From Bacteroidales bacterium (GTDB taxonomy: Bacteria > Bacteroidota > Bacteroidia > Bacteroidales > UBA932), in assembly GCA_017651465.1 (NCBI GenBank), contig JAGCCX010000081.1, positions 1 to 64,000 on the forward strand: a stretch of DNA of 64,000 nucleotides, given 5' to 3'. The translations under genes and the position numbers were made by a program. Of the stretch, positions 35,393 to 44,257 are shown one piece after another. Below the pieces are notes generated by a model. The model was not told the DNA's origin. It worked only from the letters and a program-made list of their open reading frames with translations, and searched no databases. Each line of letters starts with the position of its first letter. The stretch's first letter is position 1.

Positions 35393-37039
35393 ATGATTGC
35401 TATGAGAGAAGAAAATGTCACATTCGACCGTAAGTCTTTAAAGATTGTGCAAGGCAAGAACCCTGGCTGGGAAGAGCTCGCCAAAGACTGTGTAGCCTTT
35501 GCGAACGCTAGGGGTGGGCACATCTTCATTGGTATTGAGAATGATAGTGATCTCCCTCCAGTCGGGCAGAGGATTCCAGAGAGCCTTCCTGGAAAGATTC
35601 AGCTTCGATTATCTCAACTCACCGTCAACACTTCTATTCTAACATCGGTTGTGACTTCATCTAACGGTGGGCAATACATTGATATGACTATACAACAGAG
35701 TGTTTCTACAATTGCAGGCACGACAGACGGAAAATACTATATTAGGATCGGTGATGCCTGTACCCCTCTCCATCCCGATCAACTCCTTCGGCTCCTTAAC
35801 GATAAACCCGCATATAATTGGGAGGCGAAGCCAACTCGCGTCAAACGTGAAGACTATGATGCAAATAAGTTCAGTCGTTTTGTTAATGACATAAGAAACT
35901 CTCCTCGAGTTAGTTCTTTTGTGAAAGAGAAAACAGATGATGAGATTATTGACTACTATCTGTTTGCAGACGGTGATTATCTCACAAATCTCGGTGTGCT
36001 TTGGGTAGGAAGGCGCACTGACCGAGCTAAATTGAAATATGCACCTGCCATACAGTTCTTAAAGTATGACGAAAGAGGCGAAAGGGTTAACAAACTTGTC
36101 TGGGATGATTATTCTCTCAATCCAAAAGAACTAATTGAGGAGGTGTGGCAAAATATACCGGACTGGAAAGAGGGTATAGAAGTATCCGATGGTATTTTTC
36201 GAGATTTTATTCCAAATTATGGTGAACGCACAATAAGGGAACTTATTACTAATGCTCTTGTACACAGACCCTACACAACAGCCGGAGACGTTTTTATCAA
36301 TTTGTATCCTGATCGTCTAGAAATTCATAACCCCGGAGGTTTCCCCGTCGGTGTTACTCCTCAGAATATTCTACACGAGTCCAAGAGACGAAACGAACTA
36401 TTATGCAAGGTTGCTTATGACTTACTGTTGATGGAGAAGGAGGGTTCTGGCTACGATGTGATATATGAAGATCTTATCGCTAACGGAAAACCGGCACCGG
36501 AACCAGAAGAAAGGGATGATCGGGTTGTGGTCACTGTTCGGAGGCTGATTGTTAAACCCGAGATTGTCCGACTCATTAAGACTGTTTCAGAGCAGTATAA
36601 CCTTTCACGAAAAGAAAAGATATCGTTTGGCTTGATTGCGCAGAACCAATCTCTGTCCGCAATACAATTTAGCAAAATGCTAAACCTAAAAGGTCTTAAT
36701 CCAACTAGAGGGTGGTTGGATAGACTTTTAAGTAGCAATATTATTCTGTCTCAGGGAAGAACAAGGGGTACTGAATATTACGTCAACCCAGTAATCATTC
36801 GATCTTCAAATTATATTAAAATACCTAGTCTTAAAACTATAGAACCATATCGTCTTCGTGAACTTATCTATGAAGACCTAAGGGTCTATCCCAATAGTTC
36901 TATCTCAGAAGTATCTACTAGGATAGGTTTGGAAATCTCCCGTTACAAAATACGGGAGCAATTGAAACTATTAATTGAACAGGGCAGGGTAATCTCTACA
37001 GGTGTACGTGCAGCCACGAAATACTCTTGTAAAAAATAG
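35393..37039 (+). CDS. AlbA_2/HATPase_c_4 protein (RecG-like putative regulator)
   Basis: The 548-residue product starts at the ATG at 35393; another ATG at 35402 is possible. The AlbA_2 (formerly AAA_4) domain at about 10-140 has FANARGGHIFIGIEND. The HATPase_c_4 domain at about 280-370 has RTIRELITNALVHRPY, IHNPGGFPVGV and EGSGYDVIYED. A winged-helix-rich C-terminus follows. Such proteins are often annotated as ATP-dependent DNA helicase or transcriptional regulator and are common in mobile and defence islands; some are Schlafen-like nucleases. A second, diverged member opens islet M2. Confidence 0.82.
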   Translation: MIAMREENVTFDRKSLKIVQGKNPGWEELAKDCVAFANARGGHIFIGIENDSDLPPVGQRIPESLPGKIQLRLSQLTVNTSILTSVVTSSNGGQYIDMTIQQSVSTIAGTTDGKYYIRIGDACTPLHPDQLLRLLNDKPAYNWEAKPTRVKREDYDANKFSRFVNDIRNSPRVSSFVKEKTDDEIIDYYLFADGDYLTNLGVLWVGRRTDRAKLKYAPAIQFLKYDERGERVNKLVWDDYSLNPKELIEEVWQNIPDWKEGIEVSDGIFRDFIPNYGERTIRELITNALVHRPYTTAGDVFINLYPDRLEIHNPGGFPVGVTPQNILHESKRRNELLCKVAYDLLLMEKEGSGYDVIYEDLIANGKPAPEPEERDDRVVVTVRRLIVKPEIVRLIKTVSEQYNLSRKEKISFGLIAQNQSLSAIQFSKMLNLKGLNPTRGWLDRLLSSNIILSQGRTRGTEYYVNPVIIRSSNYIKIPSLKTIEPYRLRELIYEDLRVYPNSSISEVSTRIGLEISRYKIREQLKLLIEQGRVISTGVRAATKYSCKK

Positions 37040-37297
37040 TGTTTAATAATGAAGCGTTTTTTACAAGTTATTTAATAAGCGTTGCGGACAACACGCTGAT
37101 AATAAGCCAGTTAAGCGATGTGAAATAACGGCCACTAGAGGGGAGTATGTCACAACTCACCACATAATAGAAGATTATGCTTTTGGCTTGAGTCTCTTTG
37201 GGCAATGATATAGTAGGTAAATTGTGAAGTAATCAGAGTAGAAAAAGAAAAAAGAAGAGTTGCTGTTCACACTCTCATAGTGGACGCATAACATAGC

Positions 37298-37480
37298 GGT
37301 TCTCTTCCATCAGCCAGAGATACAGATACACCAAATAGTTCCATCATGAGTGGAGCGGCATATCGGTATCGGCTTTGACATTCTTCCGGCTATCCTTCCT
37401 CAGGGCCGTGTCAGGGAGCTTTTTCGTGGCTGTATTGTTTACTTTTACATATAAGGCTTTGCTTACTTGTGGGGCGGTCT
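37298..37480. repeat. Structured repeat S, copy 1
   Basis: This non-coding stretch matches 44258-44436 along its whole length at roughly 70 percent by eye. The best-kept block includes ATCATGAG, GAGCGGC and GGTATCGGCTTTGACATTC. GACATTC and the following GTGTC can close a stem, with CCGGC and GGCCG inside. It fills most of the 575-base gap between the AlbA_2 gene and the lipoprotein gene; the rest of that gap shows no gene. Confidence 0.6.
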
Positions 37481-37593
37481 GTGTCACTAAATAAGGGAAC
37501 TATATACATGATGTCAGCAAAGATAGAAGCGACGTTAAGCCTAAAACCTTTACTATCATCACCATCTCATTATCTTCTTGATGATAATAATTG

Positions 37594-37601
37594 TATCTTT
37601 G
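37594..37601 (+). promoter_or_regulatory. -7 promoter element
   Basis: TATCTTTG lies 14 bases before the lipoprotein start at 37615. Confidence 0.55.
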
Positions 37602-37614
37602 CAAAGATTTAACA

Positions 37615-37989
37615 ATGATGAATATGACAAGACTACTGACTATATTTGCGCTTACAACTCTGTTCTTTTTGGCGGGTTGCTCCCTAGCGCCATCCATTGA
37701 CCGAGTTCAAGAAGATACTGCAGAGGGGGTTGAAGAACTATTGACGGAAGATAATAACGAAAAGATATCTTTACGATTAGATAGGTACTTCCTCAGCGAG
37801 CAGGTAGATGACCTGACTTATAAAGGTACACTCAAAGCCACGGCTTTCTACAAGTCATCAAAATGGGATAGTAAACGGTATAAGTTTGTCGATGTCCCAG
37901 ATAGCACAAAACTATATCGTACTGTCATTATTAAGTTCCGTGACAAAAAGTACGATTACTACACGATTTCCATTCAAGCGGACGAATAA
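37615..37989 (+). CDS. Small lipoprotein (124 aa)
   Basis: The signal peptide ends at Cys22 (LAGC). The mature part is about 100 residues, charged, with a beta-rich second half (KGTLKATAFYKSSKWDSKRY). I recognise no family. Two ATGs follow each other at 37615 and 37618; either could be the start. It is a single-gene transcript closed by a hairpin. Confidence 0.65.
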   Translation: MMNMTRLLTIFALTTLFFLAGCSLAPSIDRVQEDTAEGVEELLTEDNNEKISLRLDRYFLSEQVDDLTYKGTLKATAFYKSSKWDSKRYKFVDVPDSTKLYRTVIIKFRDKKYDYYTISIQADE

Positions 37990-37994
37990 CAAAT

Positions 37995-38025
37995 AAGGGT
38001 TGGCTTTTCACCAACCCTCTCTTAT
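37995..38025 (+). terminator. Terminator-like hairpin
   Basis: AGGGTTGG pairs with CCAACCCT just after the lipoprotein stop; the T tract is weak (TCTCTTAT). A second hairpin with CCTGTT and AACAGG follows at 38027-38044. Confidence 0.6.
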
Positions 38026-38087
38026 ATCCTGTTTTGGGCAACAGGTATATAGTTCCCCTAAATAAAGTGTCGCGAGGTGCCCCACTT

Positions 38088-39548
38088 TCAGTCGTTGAAT
38101 ATTTTGAGGACTTCATCCGCATAGTGTGATAGTCTGTGCGGTTCAATCTTGGATTTTCCGGTATAGTTTATCGTCGAGCCGTCCTTGAATGTAATTCTGA
38201 CGTTCGTCACTTCGAGTCTTTCGATGATGTCGAACTCATCCCAGAACAGTTTATCGAATCTCCATGTTCCTTCATCATCTTTTGCGAGAGGGCCGATGCA
38301 ATGTGCGCTCTTCGTATGGTTGCCGAGGTAGTCCTTCTGCTTGTCTCCAACGGCGTTGTAGGCAACTACAGTGAAGTCGACGTATTTGATGTCCTTGTCG
38401 AAACAGTTGTATACATCGAATTCAAGTCCGAACTGGAAGTCGTTGTAAGCATATTCGCTTTTCATTAGGAAGATTTTCTTCTGCCGGTAGAACTTGTGCG
38501 CGGCATCGAGTTTTGCGTTTATCTTGGCAGTTTTGTCGTTAAGTTTTTTTGTGAACGCATCTATCTGTGCCTCGTCTCGTTCTTTTGCTGTCTCTTTGCG
38601 TGCTGCAACGCCTTTGAATCCACGACTCTCTACGTAAGCTCTGGCTTCCGTATCTTTGAATTCTACTGCATCCTTGTCGACCTCAATCTCATAACCGAGT
38701 ATGATTCCTTTGTACTTGCGGGTCTTTAGGGTCTTCGACTCCTCTCCGGCATAATATACATATACGGAAAGGGTGTCTTCAATCTCGTTGTAGTCGAGCA
38801 GTGAAGATGCTTCTTTCAATGCATAATAGGCGCTTGTGTTCTTATGCTTCAATAAAGCCTCGCAAATAAGAGTCCGGTCGGCGATTGAGTCCCTCCGTGC
38901 CTTTTCTATGCGCTCGGCTTCCTCCCGGGCGGCTATCTCCGCATACTCCTGCCTGGTGACGAAGTATTTGTTTGGGCTCTGGACATTCTCTTCGGTGACG
39001 TAGACTTTCTTATCCCTGACGGTGCAGTCGTAGCTTGCTTTTTCTCCTAACGAAGCGGGTATTCGCAGGGCGTTCCAGGTGATCGGATAGAAGCCTCCGG
39101 CTCCTGAGTCTCCAAGCGTGCGTCCGTTCAGTGCAGGACAGTCTTTGTTTATGTATGCAAGTTCGTTGAGATGCCTGTTGAACTTTTCGCGCCAGTAGGT
39201 GATGGAACGGGCAAACGACAGATAGTCCACCTTTTCGTCGAGTAGAAGATAGTATGTCTTCAGTGTGGTGTTGATTTCAAGGAATCGTTTTTTCTTCCAG
39301 ACGACTATATCCGTAACTTTGACGGGTATTGAGTTGATGGAATCGTATTCTAGGGCGTCCTTGATGGGCTTGTAGTTTTTACCGTTGGTCGAATAGGCAT
39401 ATGGGCCGTTCATTTCGAAACACTTGTCCGTCTGGTAGAAGACTACTTCCTTACCAATCATATCCTCGTAAGATGTAAACCTGTCTTGACTGTGGAGGGA
39501 GAGAGAGATGAATGACAGTGACAGAATGCAGAATATGATTCTTTGCAT
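38088..39548 (-). CDS. Exported coiled-coil hypothetical protein (486 aa)
   Basis: The start is the ATG at 39548, which gives a clean signal peptide (MQRIIFCILSLSFISLSLHS). The mature protein has a charged coiled coil at about 190-230 (EYAEIAAREEAERIEKARRD) and a second helical stretch at about 330-370. A beta-rich C-terminal domain has DFTVVAYNAVGDKQ and RLEVTNVRITFKDGS. I recognise no family. A TATTTTTG promoter element lies at 39577-39584 on the minus strand. It is probably periplasmic. Confidence 0.7.
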   Translation of the reverse strand: MQRIIFCILSLSFISLSLHSQDRFTSYEDMIGKEVVFYQTDKCFEMNGPYAYSTNGKNYKPIKDALEYDSINSIPVKVTDIVVWKKKRFLEINTTLKTYYLLLDEKVDYLSFARSITYWREKFNRHLNELAYINKDCPALNGRTLGDSGAGGFYPITWNALRIPASLGEKASYDCTVRDKKVYVTEENVQSPNKYFVTRQEYAEIAAREEAERIEKARRDSIADRTLICEALLKHKNTSAYYALKEASSLLDYNEIEDTLSVYVYYAGEESKTLKTRKYKGIILGYEIEVDKDAVEFKDTEARAYVESRGFKGVAARKETAKERDEAQIDAFTKKLNDKTAKINAKLDAAHKFYRQKKIFLMKSEYAYNDFQFGLEFDVYNCFDKDIKYVDFTVVAYNAVGDKQKDYLGNHTKSAHCIGPLAKDDEGTWRFDKLFWDEFDIIERLEVTNVRITFKDGSTINYTGKSKIEPHRLSHYADEVLKIFND

Positions 39549-39576
39549 AAATAATATGGTTATTTGGTTATGATTA

Positions 39577-39584
39577 CAAAAATA
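39577..39584 (-). promoter_or_regulatory. -7 promoter element
   Basis: TATTTTTG on the minus strand lies 29 bases before the start of the exported coiled-coil protein. Confidence 0.5.
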
Positions 39585-39796
39585 GTGATTTTTGGCTATT
39601 AATGATGGCGCACGACACAAAGGATCTTCGATATGAGAATCAAATCTGGAATCGTTTACATTAACACCGTTCAGTCAATAATCACAATAATGTTAGTATA
39701 GCGCCGTCTTTGGTCTGCAAAACTACTCCGGCTGCTTTTGTGTTCCTACGAAAGAATTGCTATTTTTACAAGGCAAAGCAATATTCTTTTTTTCTT

Positions 39797-40540
39797 ATGG
39801 AAGGAGGCACAATCATAGGGCTGTTGATGCTGATAGTGGTCTTTGCCGCAGTTGTTATCTGGAGGAAGACAAAGGGTACACGCGGCGAAGCACAGATGTC
39901 AGCAATCTTGTCGGTGCTTCCGAATAGTAAATATACCGTCCTTGACAACCTCCTTCTTCAGTCTGGCCAATATAGTTCACAGATAGATCATGTTGTGGTA
40001 TCGCTATATGGTGTGTTTGTAATAGAAACCAAGTATTACAAAGGCTGGATCTTTGGTGGGGCAAAAAGTGAGAATTGGACGCAGAACATATACGGCAATA
40101 AGTATCAGCTACGTAATCCGCTTTTACAAAACGAAGGACACATTAAGGCCATCGATCGTTTATTAGGATATCCCAAGGACGTTCCCATCTATAACATTGT
40201 CGCTTTTTCTCGGCAAGCACAATTAAAGGTTGATGATTCTCTGCCGGTTATGTATTGGGGGCAAGTTCCTGGATATATAAGAAGTTTCCAGGATCAGTGT
40301 TTATCCGCCGAAAAAGTTGACGAGATTTGTAATATCCTCCTTGCCGCAAATTTGGTAGATCGTTCAGCAAGAAAAGAGCATGTCCAAAATGCCAAGTATC
40401 AAAAGGACCTACACAATGCTTTTATGGCTCAAGGTCGATGTCCTAGATGCGGTGGAGAATTAGTGCTTCGAGATGGTAAATATGGCAAGTTCTATGGGTG
40501 CTCGAATTATCCTCGCTGCAAGTATACAACAAAGAACTAA
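39797..40540 (+). CDS. Membrane-anchored NERD-domain protein with C-terminal zinc ribbon
   Basis: The 247-residue product has one N-terminal membrane helix (IIGLLMLIVVFAAVVIW, about 6-22). A NERD nuclease-related domain at about 30-150 has the expected acidic set: GEAQ, SSQIDHVVVS and VIETKYYKG. The C-terminal topoisomerase-type zinc ribbon has CPRCGG and, after a short strand, CSNYPRCKY. The ATG at 39797 is chosen because it puts the membrane helix at the N-terminus. NERD proteins are predicted nucleases of the PD-(D/E)XK type; the zinc ribbon suggests DNA binding. It sits just before attachment copy B. Confidence 0.82.
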   Translation: MEGGTIIGLLMLIVVFAAVVIWRKTKGTRGEAQMSAILSVLPNSKYTVLDNLLLQSGQYSSQIDHVVVSLYGVFVIETKYYKGWIFGGAKSENWTQNIYGNKYQLRNPLLQNEGHIKAIDRLLGYPKDVPIYNIVAFSRQAQLKVDDSLPVMYWGQVPGYIRSFQDQCLSAEKVDEICNILLAANLVDRSARKEHVQNAKYQKDLHNAFMAQGRCPRCGGELVLRDGKYGKFYGCSNYPRCKYTTKN

Positions 40541-40590
40541 AGCGGTATTATCGGCAAGTATACGGTCATAACACTTTGGCGGACTATCTT

Positions 40591-40767
40591 CGGCGGCTTA
40601 ATAAATGGCGGTTGAATTCTCGGCGGAAAAAACTATATTTGCATTCGGTTGCTGTTATATGCGACCATTAGTTCATTGGCACATATATAGTCGCACTTTA
40701 TATCCGGCGGTTAGAGTCCCTGCTTGTGGTTCAGCTGTAGATTTTGCGTCGTTAAAGAAATAGTTTT
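40591..40767. repeat. Right-end homology block of islet M1
   Basis: About 180 bases preceding attachment copy B match 61658-61851, which precede copy C. Shared words include CGGCGGAAA, TATATTTGC/TTATCTTTG, TGCGACC, TTGGCACATATAT, a CGGCGGTTA and CAGCTGT followed by TTTGCGTCGTT. The recurring CGGCGG and GCGACC words look like arm sites for a recombinase or directionality factor. Confidence 0.75.
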
Positions 40768-40798
40768 AGGTCGTGGGATCATGCCCCACTCCCGCTAC
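40768..40798 (+). repeat. tRNA-Met 3' attachment core, copy B
   Basis: This is the second 31-base copy, with one C-to-T difference from copies A and C. It divides islets M1 and M2. No tRNA 5' half is present. Confidence 0.85.
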
Positions 40799-40803
40799 CA
40801 AAC

Positions 40804-40833
40804 AAACTCCACGGCCTTAGGGCTGGGGAGTTT
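40804..40833. terminator. Hairpin at the left end of islet M2
   Basis: AAACTCC pairs with GGAGTTT around a GC-rich inner stem. It corresponds in position to the terminator at the left end of M1 and can also end the leftward small gene at 40847. Confidence 0.65.
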
Positions 40834-40846
40834 ATCTTTTTATGTA

Positions 40847-41011
40847 TCAACGGTTTAGAAGCTGAAGTGTAACAGTGGGTGTGTAGTCGGCGGGGCTTTT
40901 TGCCCTTCGTTTGATTTTGATCTTGTGGTGGATATCCATAACAATGTCCACCAGGATAGCCGCGTCCACCAAAATACAGAGCGGACCGGCAATGCGAGTA
41001 AGTAGTTTCAT
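40847..41011 (-). CDS. Small basic protein with a hydrophobic N-terminus (54 aa)
   Basis: An ATG at 41011 opens a 54-codon frame on the minus strand. The product begins MKLLTRIAGPLCILVDAAIL, continues VDIVMDIHHKIKIKRRAKSP, and ends before a hairpin. The hydrophobic segment of about 22 residues followed by a basic stretch suggests a single-span membrane peptide. I recognise no family. Support is its complete frame, sensible composition and terminator. The rest of the gap 40541-41281 holds the attachment core and structured repeat R. Confidence 0.45.
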   Translation of the reverse strand: MKLLTRIAGPLCILVDAAILVDIVMDIHHKIKIKRRAKSPADYTPTVTLQLLNR

Positions 41012-41100
41012 TGCGATTTGATTGTTTTAAGAGTTAATAAAGTATTGATAGTAAATATGTTATTCCAATAATAAGAGCTTGACCTATGTATCACCCGGAC

Positions 41101-41228
41101 GAAAGAAAAGCCACCAGATTCTTTGGTCTGATGGCATGTAGAGAGGTTATGGCACCAAGATATCCACTAAGAAGCAGTGGTCAAGCAAGCAAGAGAGATG
41201 GTGCCAAGGTCGATAGTCTCCCCAAGAA
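41101..41228. repeat. Structured repeat R, copy 1
   Basis: The stretch matches 43128-43250; the central 64 bases (41144-41207) are identical. TGGCACCA pairs with TGGTGCCA as an outer stem and CCACT with AGTGG as an inner one, so an RNA fold is plausible. Both copies can also be read as a short peptide from an ATG (41131 and 43150) sharing VMAPRYPLRSSGQASKRDG. Confidence 0.7.
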
Positions 41229-41257
41229 TAAGGCTTTGAGGGTATTGGCAGATTGAT

Positions 41258-41265
41258 TATCTTTG
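41258..41265 (+). promoter_or_regulatory. -7 promoter element of the M2 AlbA_2 gene
   Basis: TATCTTTG lies 17 bases before the start at 41282. Confidence 0.55.
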
Positions 41266-41281
41266 CAGAAAATGAATTTGA

Positions 41282-42934
41282 ATGCTTGACAATATTACAT
41301 ATACCAAATTGCTCGATTCCTTTATCGGCCAGTATAAGAAAGAGAATCGCTTTTTAGAGTTCAAGAGCAATTACCAGTCTCCGGAAAAACTCGGCCAATA
41401 TATTTCCGCTTTATCCAATGGCGCCTGTTTGGATCATGTCGATTTCGGATATCTGTTCTTCGGCGTAGAGAATAATACCCTCAAGATAATAGGCACTACC
41501 TTTGATTGGGAACGCGAGAATGTAAAGAATGGGCAATCTTTAGAACTATATCTGAGAAGAAGTATTTCTCCTGGCATTCCATTTCAGATAGACGAGTTTA
41601 GGTATCGTGGGAAAGAACGCATTGTGGTTTTCAAAGTGCCTGCTGCAGAAGGATTGCCAACGTCATTCATTAACGAGCCCTATGTTCGTATTAATGAGTC
41701 CACGACCACTCTGCGACCTTATACGGAATGGATTCGAGAAATCTACAATTCTACAAAAGATTGGAGCAAAGAGATAATAGAAAACGCTTCATTGGTTGAT
41801 CTGGACCCAGAAGCAATAACGATTGCTAAGAAAGGATATCAGGAGCGCTATCCCAAGTTTGCCGAAGATATGGGTAAGTCGGATTTGGCCACTTTCTTAG
41901 ATCGTGCCGGGTTGACAATTGACGGCAGGATTACGCGTACAGCTCTGTTGCTTGTCGGGAAGGAGAGTTCCGTACATCACTTGAACCATATCGCCCAAAT
42001 TAACTGGAAGTTGCAAACGCAGGAGGAAAAAGCCGCTGAAATTTTCACCATCCCTTTCCTACTATCCACCACTCAGCTTCTTTCCAAAATTAGAAACTAT
42101 CGTTTCAAGATTTATCCACAGAATACTCTAATCCCGACAGAGGTTTGGAAATATGATGAGCAGACCATCCTTGAAGCTCTACATAACTGTATCGCCCACC
42201 AAAGATATCTTTCCAATTCTCGTGTCATTGTGACGGAAAGGGAGGATTCGCTGGACTTCTGGAATGCCGGCGATTTTTATGATGGCCATTTTGAGGATTA
42301 CATCGAAGGAAAGAAAACGCCCAAGAAGTATCGGAATCCGTTCCTTGTCAATGCAATGGTTAACATTAAGATGATTGATTCTCAAGGATATGGAATTCAT
42401 ACAATGTTTACCAGGCAGAAAGACAGATTCCTTCCTATGCCTGATTACTCCATTGGAGTTGACGATGGCGTTATGCTGACAATTCCTGGTAGTGTTATTG
42501 ATATTGAATACAGTGTTCGTTTGATTCAGGACACAAGTATCGATTTGACAACTGCCGTACTTCTTGACCGAGTTCAAAAGCATCTGCCGATTTCTAATGA
42601 CGCAGTTAAGAAACTTCGCAAGGAACACTTGATTGAAGGACGAAAACCATACTTGATTATATCAAAAGCTTTGGCTCAATCTACAGGCCGGGAGGCTGAT
42701 TATTCAAAGAATAAACCATTTAGCGATAAATTCTGCTGCGATCTGATAGTCAAAGCCTTACAGGAGCACAAATCGCTGCCCAGAAGGAAGATTAATGATT
42801 TGATAATGGAGTATCTACCCAAAGAGCAGGAAGAGCAGAAGAAAGTTTTTAAAGTTGGTAATCTTTTGGCGAAATTGAAACGAAAGGGAATCATTTTCCT
42901 CAATGACAAAAAAGAATGGGGGTTAGGCAAGTAG
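41282..42934 (+). CDS. AlbA_2-domain protein, diverged relative of the M1 gene
   Basis: The 550-residue product has an AlbA_2-type domain at about 15-140 (RFLEFKSNY, ISALSNGACLDHVDFGYLFFGVEN, YVRINEST). A HATPase_c_4-like region lies at about 290-380 (TILEALHNCIAHQRY, LDFWNAGDF, GYGIHTMF). A helical C-terminus with winged-helix character follows. The NGAC stretch replaces the usual NARGG, and the nucleotide-binding motifs are weaker than in the M1 protein. It probably acts as a regulator or effector of the islet; a Schlafen-like nuclease role is an alternative. Confidence 0.75.
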   Translation: MLDNITYTKLLDSFIGQYKKENRFLEFKSNYQSPEKLGQYISALSNGACLDHVDFGYLFFGVENNTLKIIGTTFDWERENVKNGQSLELYLRRSISPGIPFQIDEFRYRGKERIVVFKVPAAEGLPTSFINEPYVRINESTTTLRPYTEWIREIYNSTKDWSKEIIENASLVDLDPEAITIAKKGYQERYPKFAEDMGKSDLATFLDRAGLTIDGRITRTALLLVGKESSVHHLNHIAQINWKLQTQEEKAAEIFTIPFLLSTTQLLSKIRNYRFKIYPQNTLIPTEVWKYDEQTILEALHNCIAHQRYLSNSRVIVTEREDSLDFWNAGDFYDGHFEDYIEGKKTPKKYRNPFLVNAMVNIKMIDSQGYGIHTMFTRQKDRFLPMPDYSIGVDDGVMLTIPGSVIDIEYSVRLIQDTSIDLTTAVLLDRVQKHLPISNDAVKKLRKEHLIEGRKPYLIISKALAQSTGREADYSKNKPFSDKFCCDLIVKALQEHKSLPRRKINDLIMEYLPKEQEEQKKVFKVGNLLAKLKRKGIIFLNDKKEWGLGK

Positions 42935-42987
42935 CCTGATACAAATTTACTCGCGTTATCTCGCTTTTACTTACTCACTTCATTACA

Positions 42988-43023
42988 GAAAAGGCCTCAC
43001 AAGTTGCTGTGTGGCCTTTTTTG
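42988..43023 (+). terminator. Rho-independent terminator
   Basis: AAAAGGCC pairs with GGCCTTTT, with CACA and TGTG inside, followed by Ts. It closes the AlbA_2 gene. Confidence 0.85.
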
Positions 43024-43127
43024 AATAAACAAATTTACTCGTTTGTTACTTCTCCTTTTACTAGGGATTAAGTCGACATCCTAGCGGATCAGGAATCTTT
43101 TCTTCCATAAGTAATGGGGTAAAAGAA

Positions 43128-43250
43128 AAGTCACCAGAACACCCGTATGATGGCATGTGAAAAGGTTATGGCACCAAGATATCCACTAAGAAGCAGTGGT
43201 CAAGCAAGCAAGAGAGATGGTGCCAAAGTCGATAGTACTCCTTAGAAGTA
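43128..43250. repeat. Structured repeat R, copy 2
   Basis: This is the second copy of the element at 41101, with an identical 64-base core at 43163-43226. It lies about 100 bases before the broken gene at 43351. The remainder of the 416-base gap 42935-43350 holds only the terminator at 42988. Confidence 0.7.
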
Positions 43251-43350
43251 TAAGGGTTTGATTGTTGCTATTGTAAATTGCCTCTTGATGCGGTTCTATA
43301 TTATATGTATTTTTGTGGAACAAAAACGAGTGTAAAAGCGAGGTTAATAT

Positions 43351-44212
43351 ATGAGTAAAGTTCTTAAGGCCACTTCGAAGATCCTTAATCTTGACTTCAA
43401 TAACTATGAAGAAGGGCGTTTAGTATTCAAAAATAAATACATCATTAAAGATTCATATTCTCCAGCAATAGACACACAGAGTCATGGAGAATACATTATT
43501 ACACTTGAAACTTCCGAGATTAGAAACGAAAACGACTTATTGCGAGAAGCAAGTAACCTTAGAGCAATAACAGGTGTAATAACCCTTCTTTTTAAATGCG
43601 TGTTGGGAAGCGCACTCAATACACCAGAGCGTTCTATGAAATCTTTCACAAGAACATATTATATTCCTGGAGAAATGCCAACAGGGTGGAGTTCCAATTA
43701 TAATGAGGTGAAAACAGCGCTGGAGAAGAAAAAACAGTATTAAGTGTAGTATCCGTAAACTCAATCCCTTTTGCGGAGCTCCCCAAAAGCCCCTTTTGTG
43801 ATTTATCAAATGCTTTGCAGAATTACGATAGACTCTCTGCTGAAATCAAAGACTTGCTCTCTATCATTAACAGTGCCGATCTTGTTTCGGATGCGGCTAG
43901 ATATATGTTGCTTGGTAAAGCCTTGGAAATTGTTAATTCGCTCTATCCTCTCAAAGGCAAAGCAGATTTACGTGTTAAAAATGAGTTCCCGAGTTGTCGG
44001 ACACTTTTGGATTGACAACAATTAAGGATCTTCAAAATTTGGCGAACAATAGGAAAGAATCTCGACATTATATCAAAGACAAGCCGACATCATCACCACA
44101 TCCCTCAATGACTGAAGATGAGAGAAAGAAGTTTTATGATTTGATCAACTTGTTGTGTATAAACATAGTTCGAAAATCTTTAGGCCTTAAAACTGTTCTG
44201 TTTGAGTATTAA
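43351..44212 (+). pseudogene. Hypothetical protein gene broken by two frameshifts
   Basis: Three consecutive frames continue one another. Residues 1-130 run to a TAA at 43741-43743, right after a run of six A residues near 43730. The next frame (through ALQNYDRLSAEIKDLLSI to CRTLLD) is open from before that point to 44015. A third frame (ELSDTFGLTTIKDLQNLA to KTVLFEY) takes over near 43990 and ends at 44212. Together they would encode about 285 residues. I recognise no family. The breaks could be true decay or sequencing errors in homopolymers (As near 43730, Cs near 43988). Confidence 0.6.
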
Positions 44213-44257
44213 AAAGAAAGAGCCCCGCAGCTGCTCTCCATAGCAAGCTTTCCAAAC

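Larger units (their letters stand above)
35143..40798 (+). mobile_element. Integrated islet M1 (tRNA-Met, about 5.7 kb, no integrase seen)
   Basis: The islet lies between attachment copies A and B. It is more AT-rich than the ribosomal operon to its left. It carries an AlbA_2-type protein, a small lipoprotein, an exported coiled-coil protein and a NERD-domain protein. None of the frames resembles a tyrosine or serine recombinase. Its right end is homologous to the right end of the next islet, and both left ends start with a tRNA 3' end, a hairpin and a shared TTTATGTATCA stretch. Confidence 0.75.

Noticed and set aside
40768..40798. A second and third tRNA-Met gene
   Set aside because: Copies B and C contain only the T arm and acceptor 3' strand. 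No D arm or anticodon arm precedes them, so they are attachment footprints, not tRNA genes.
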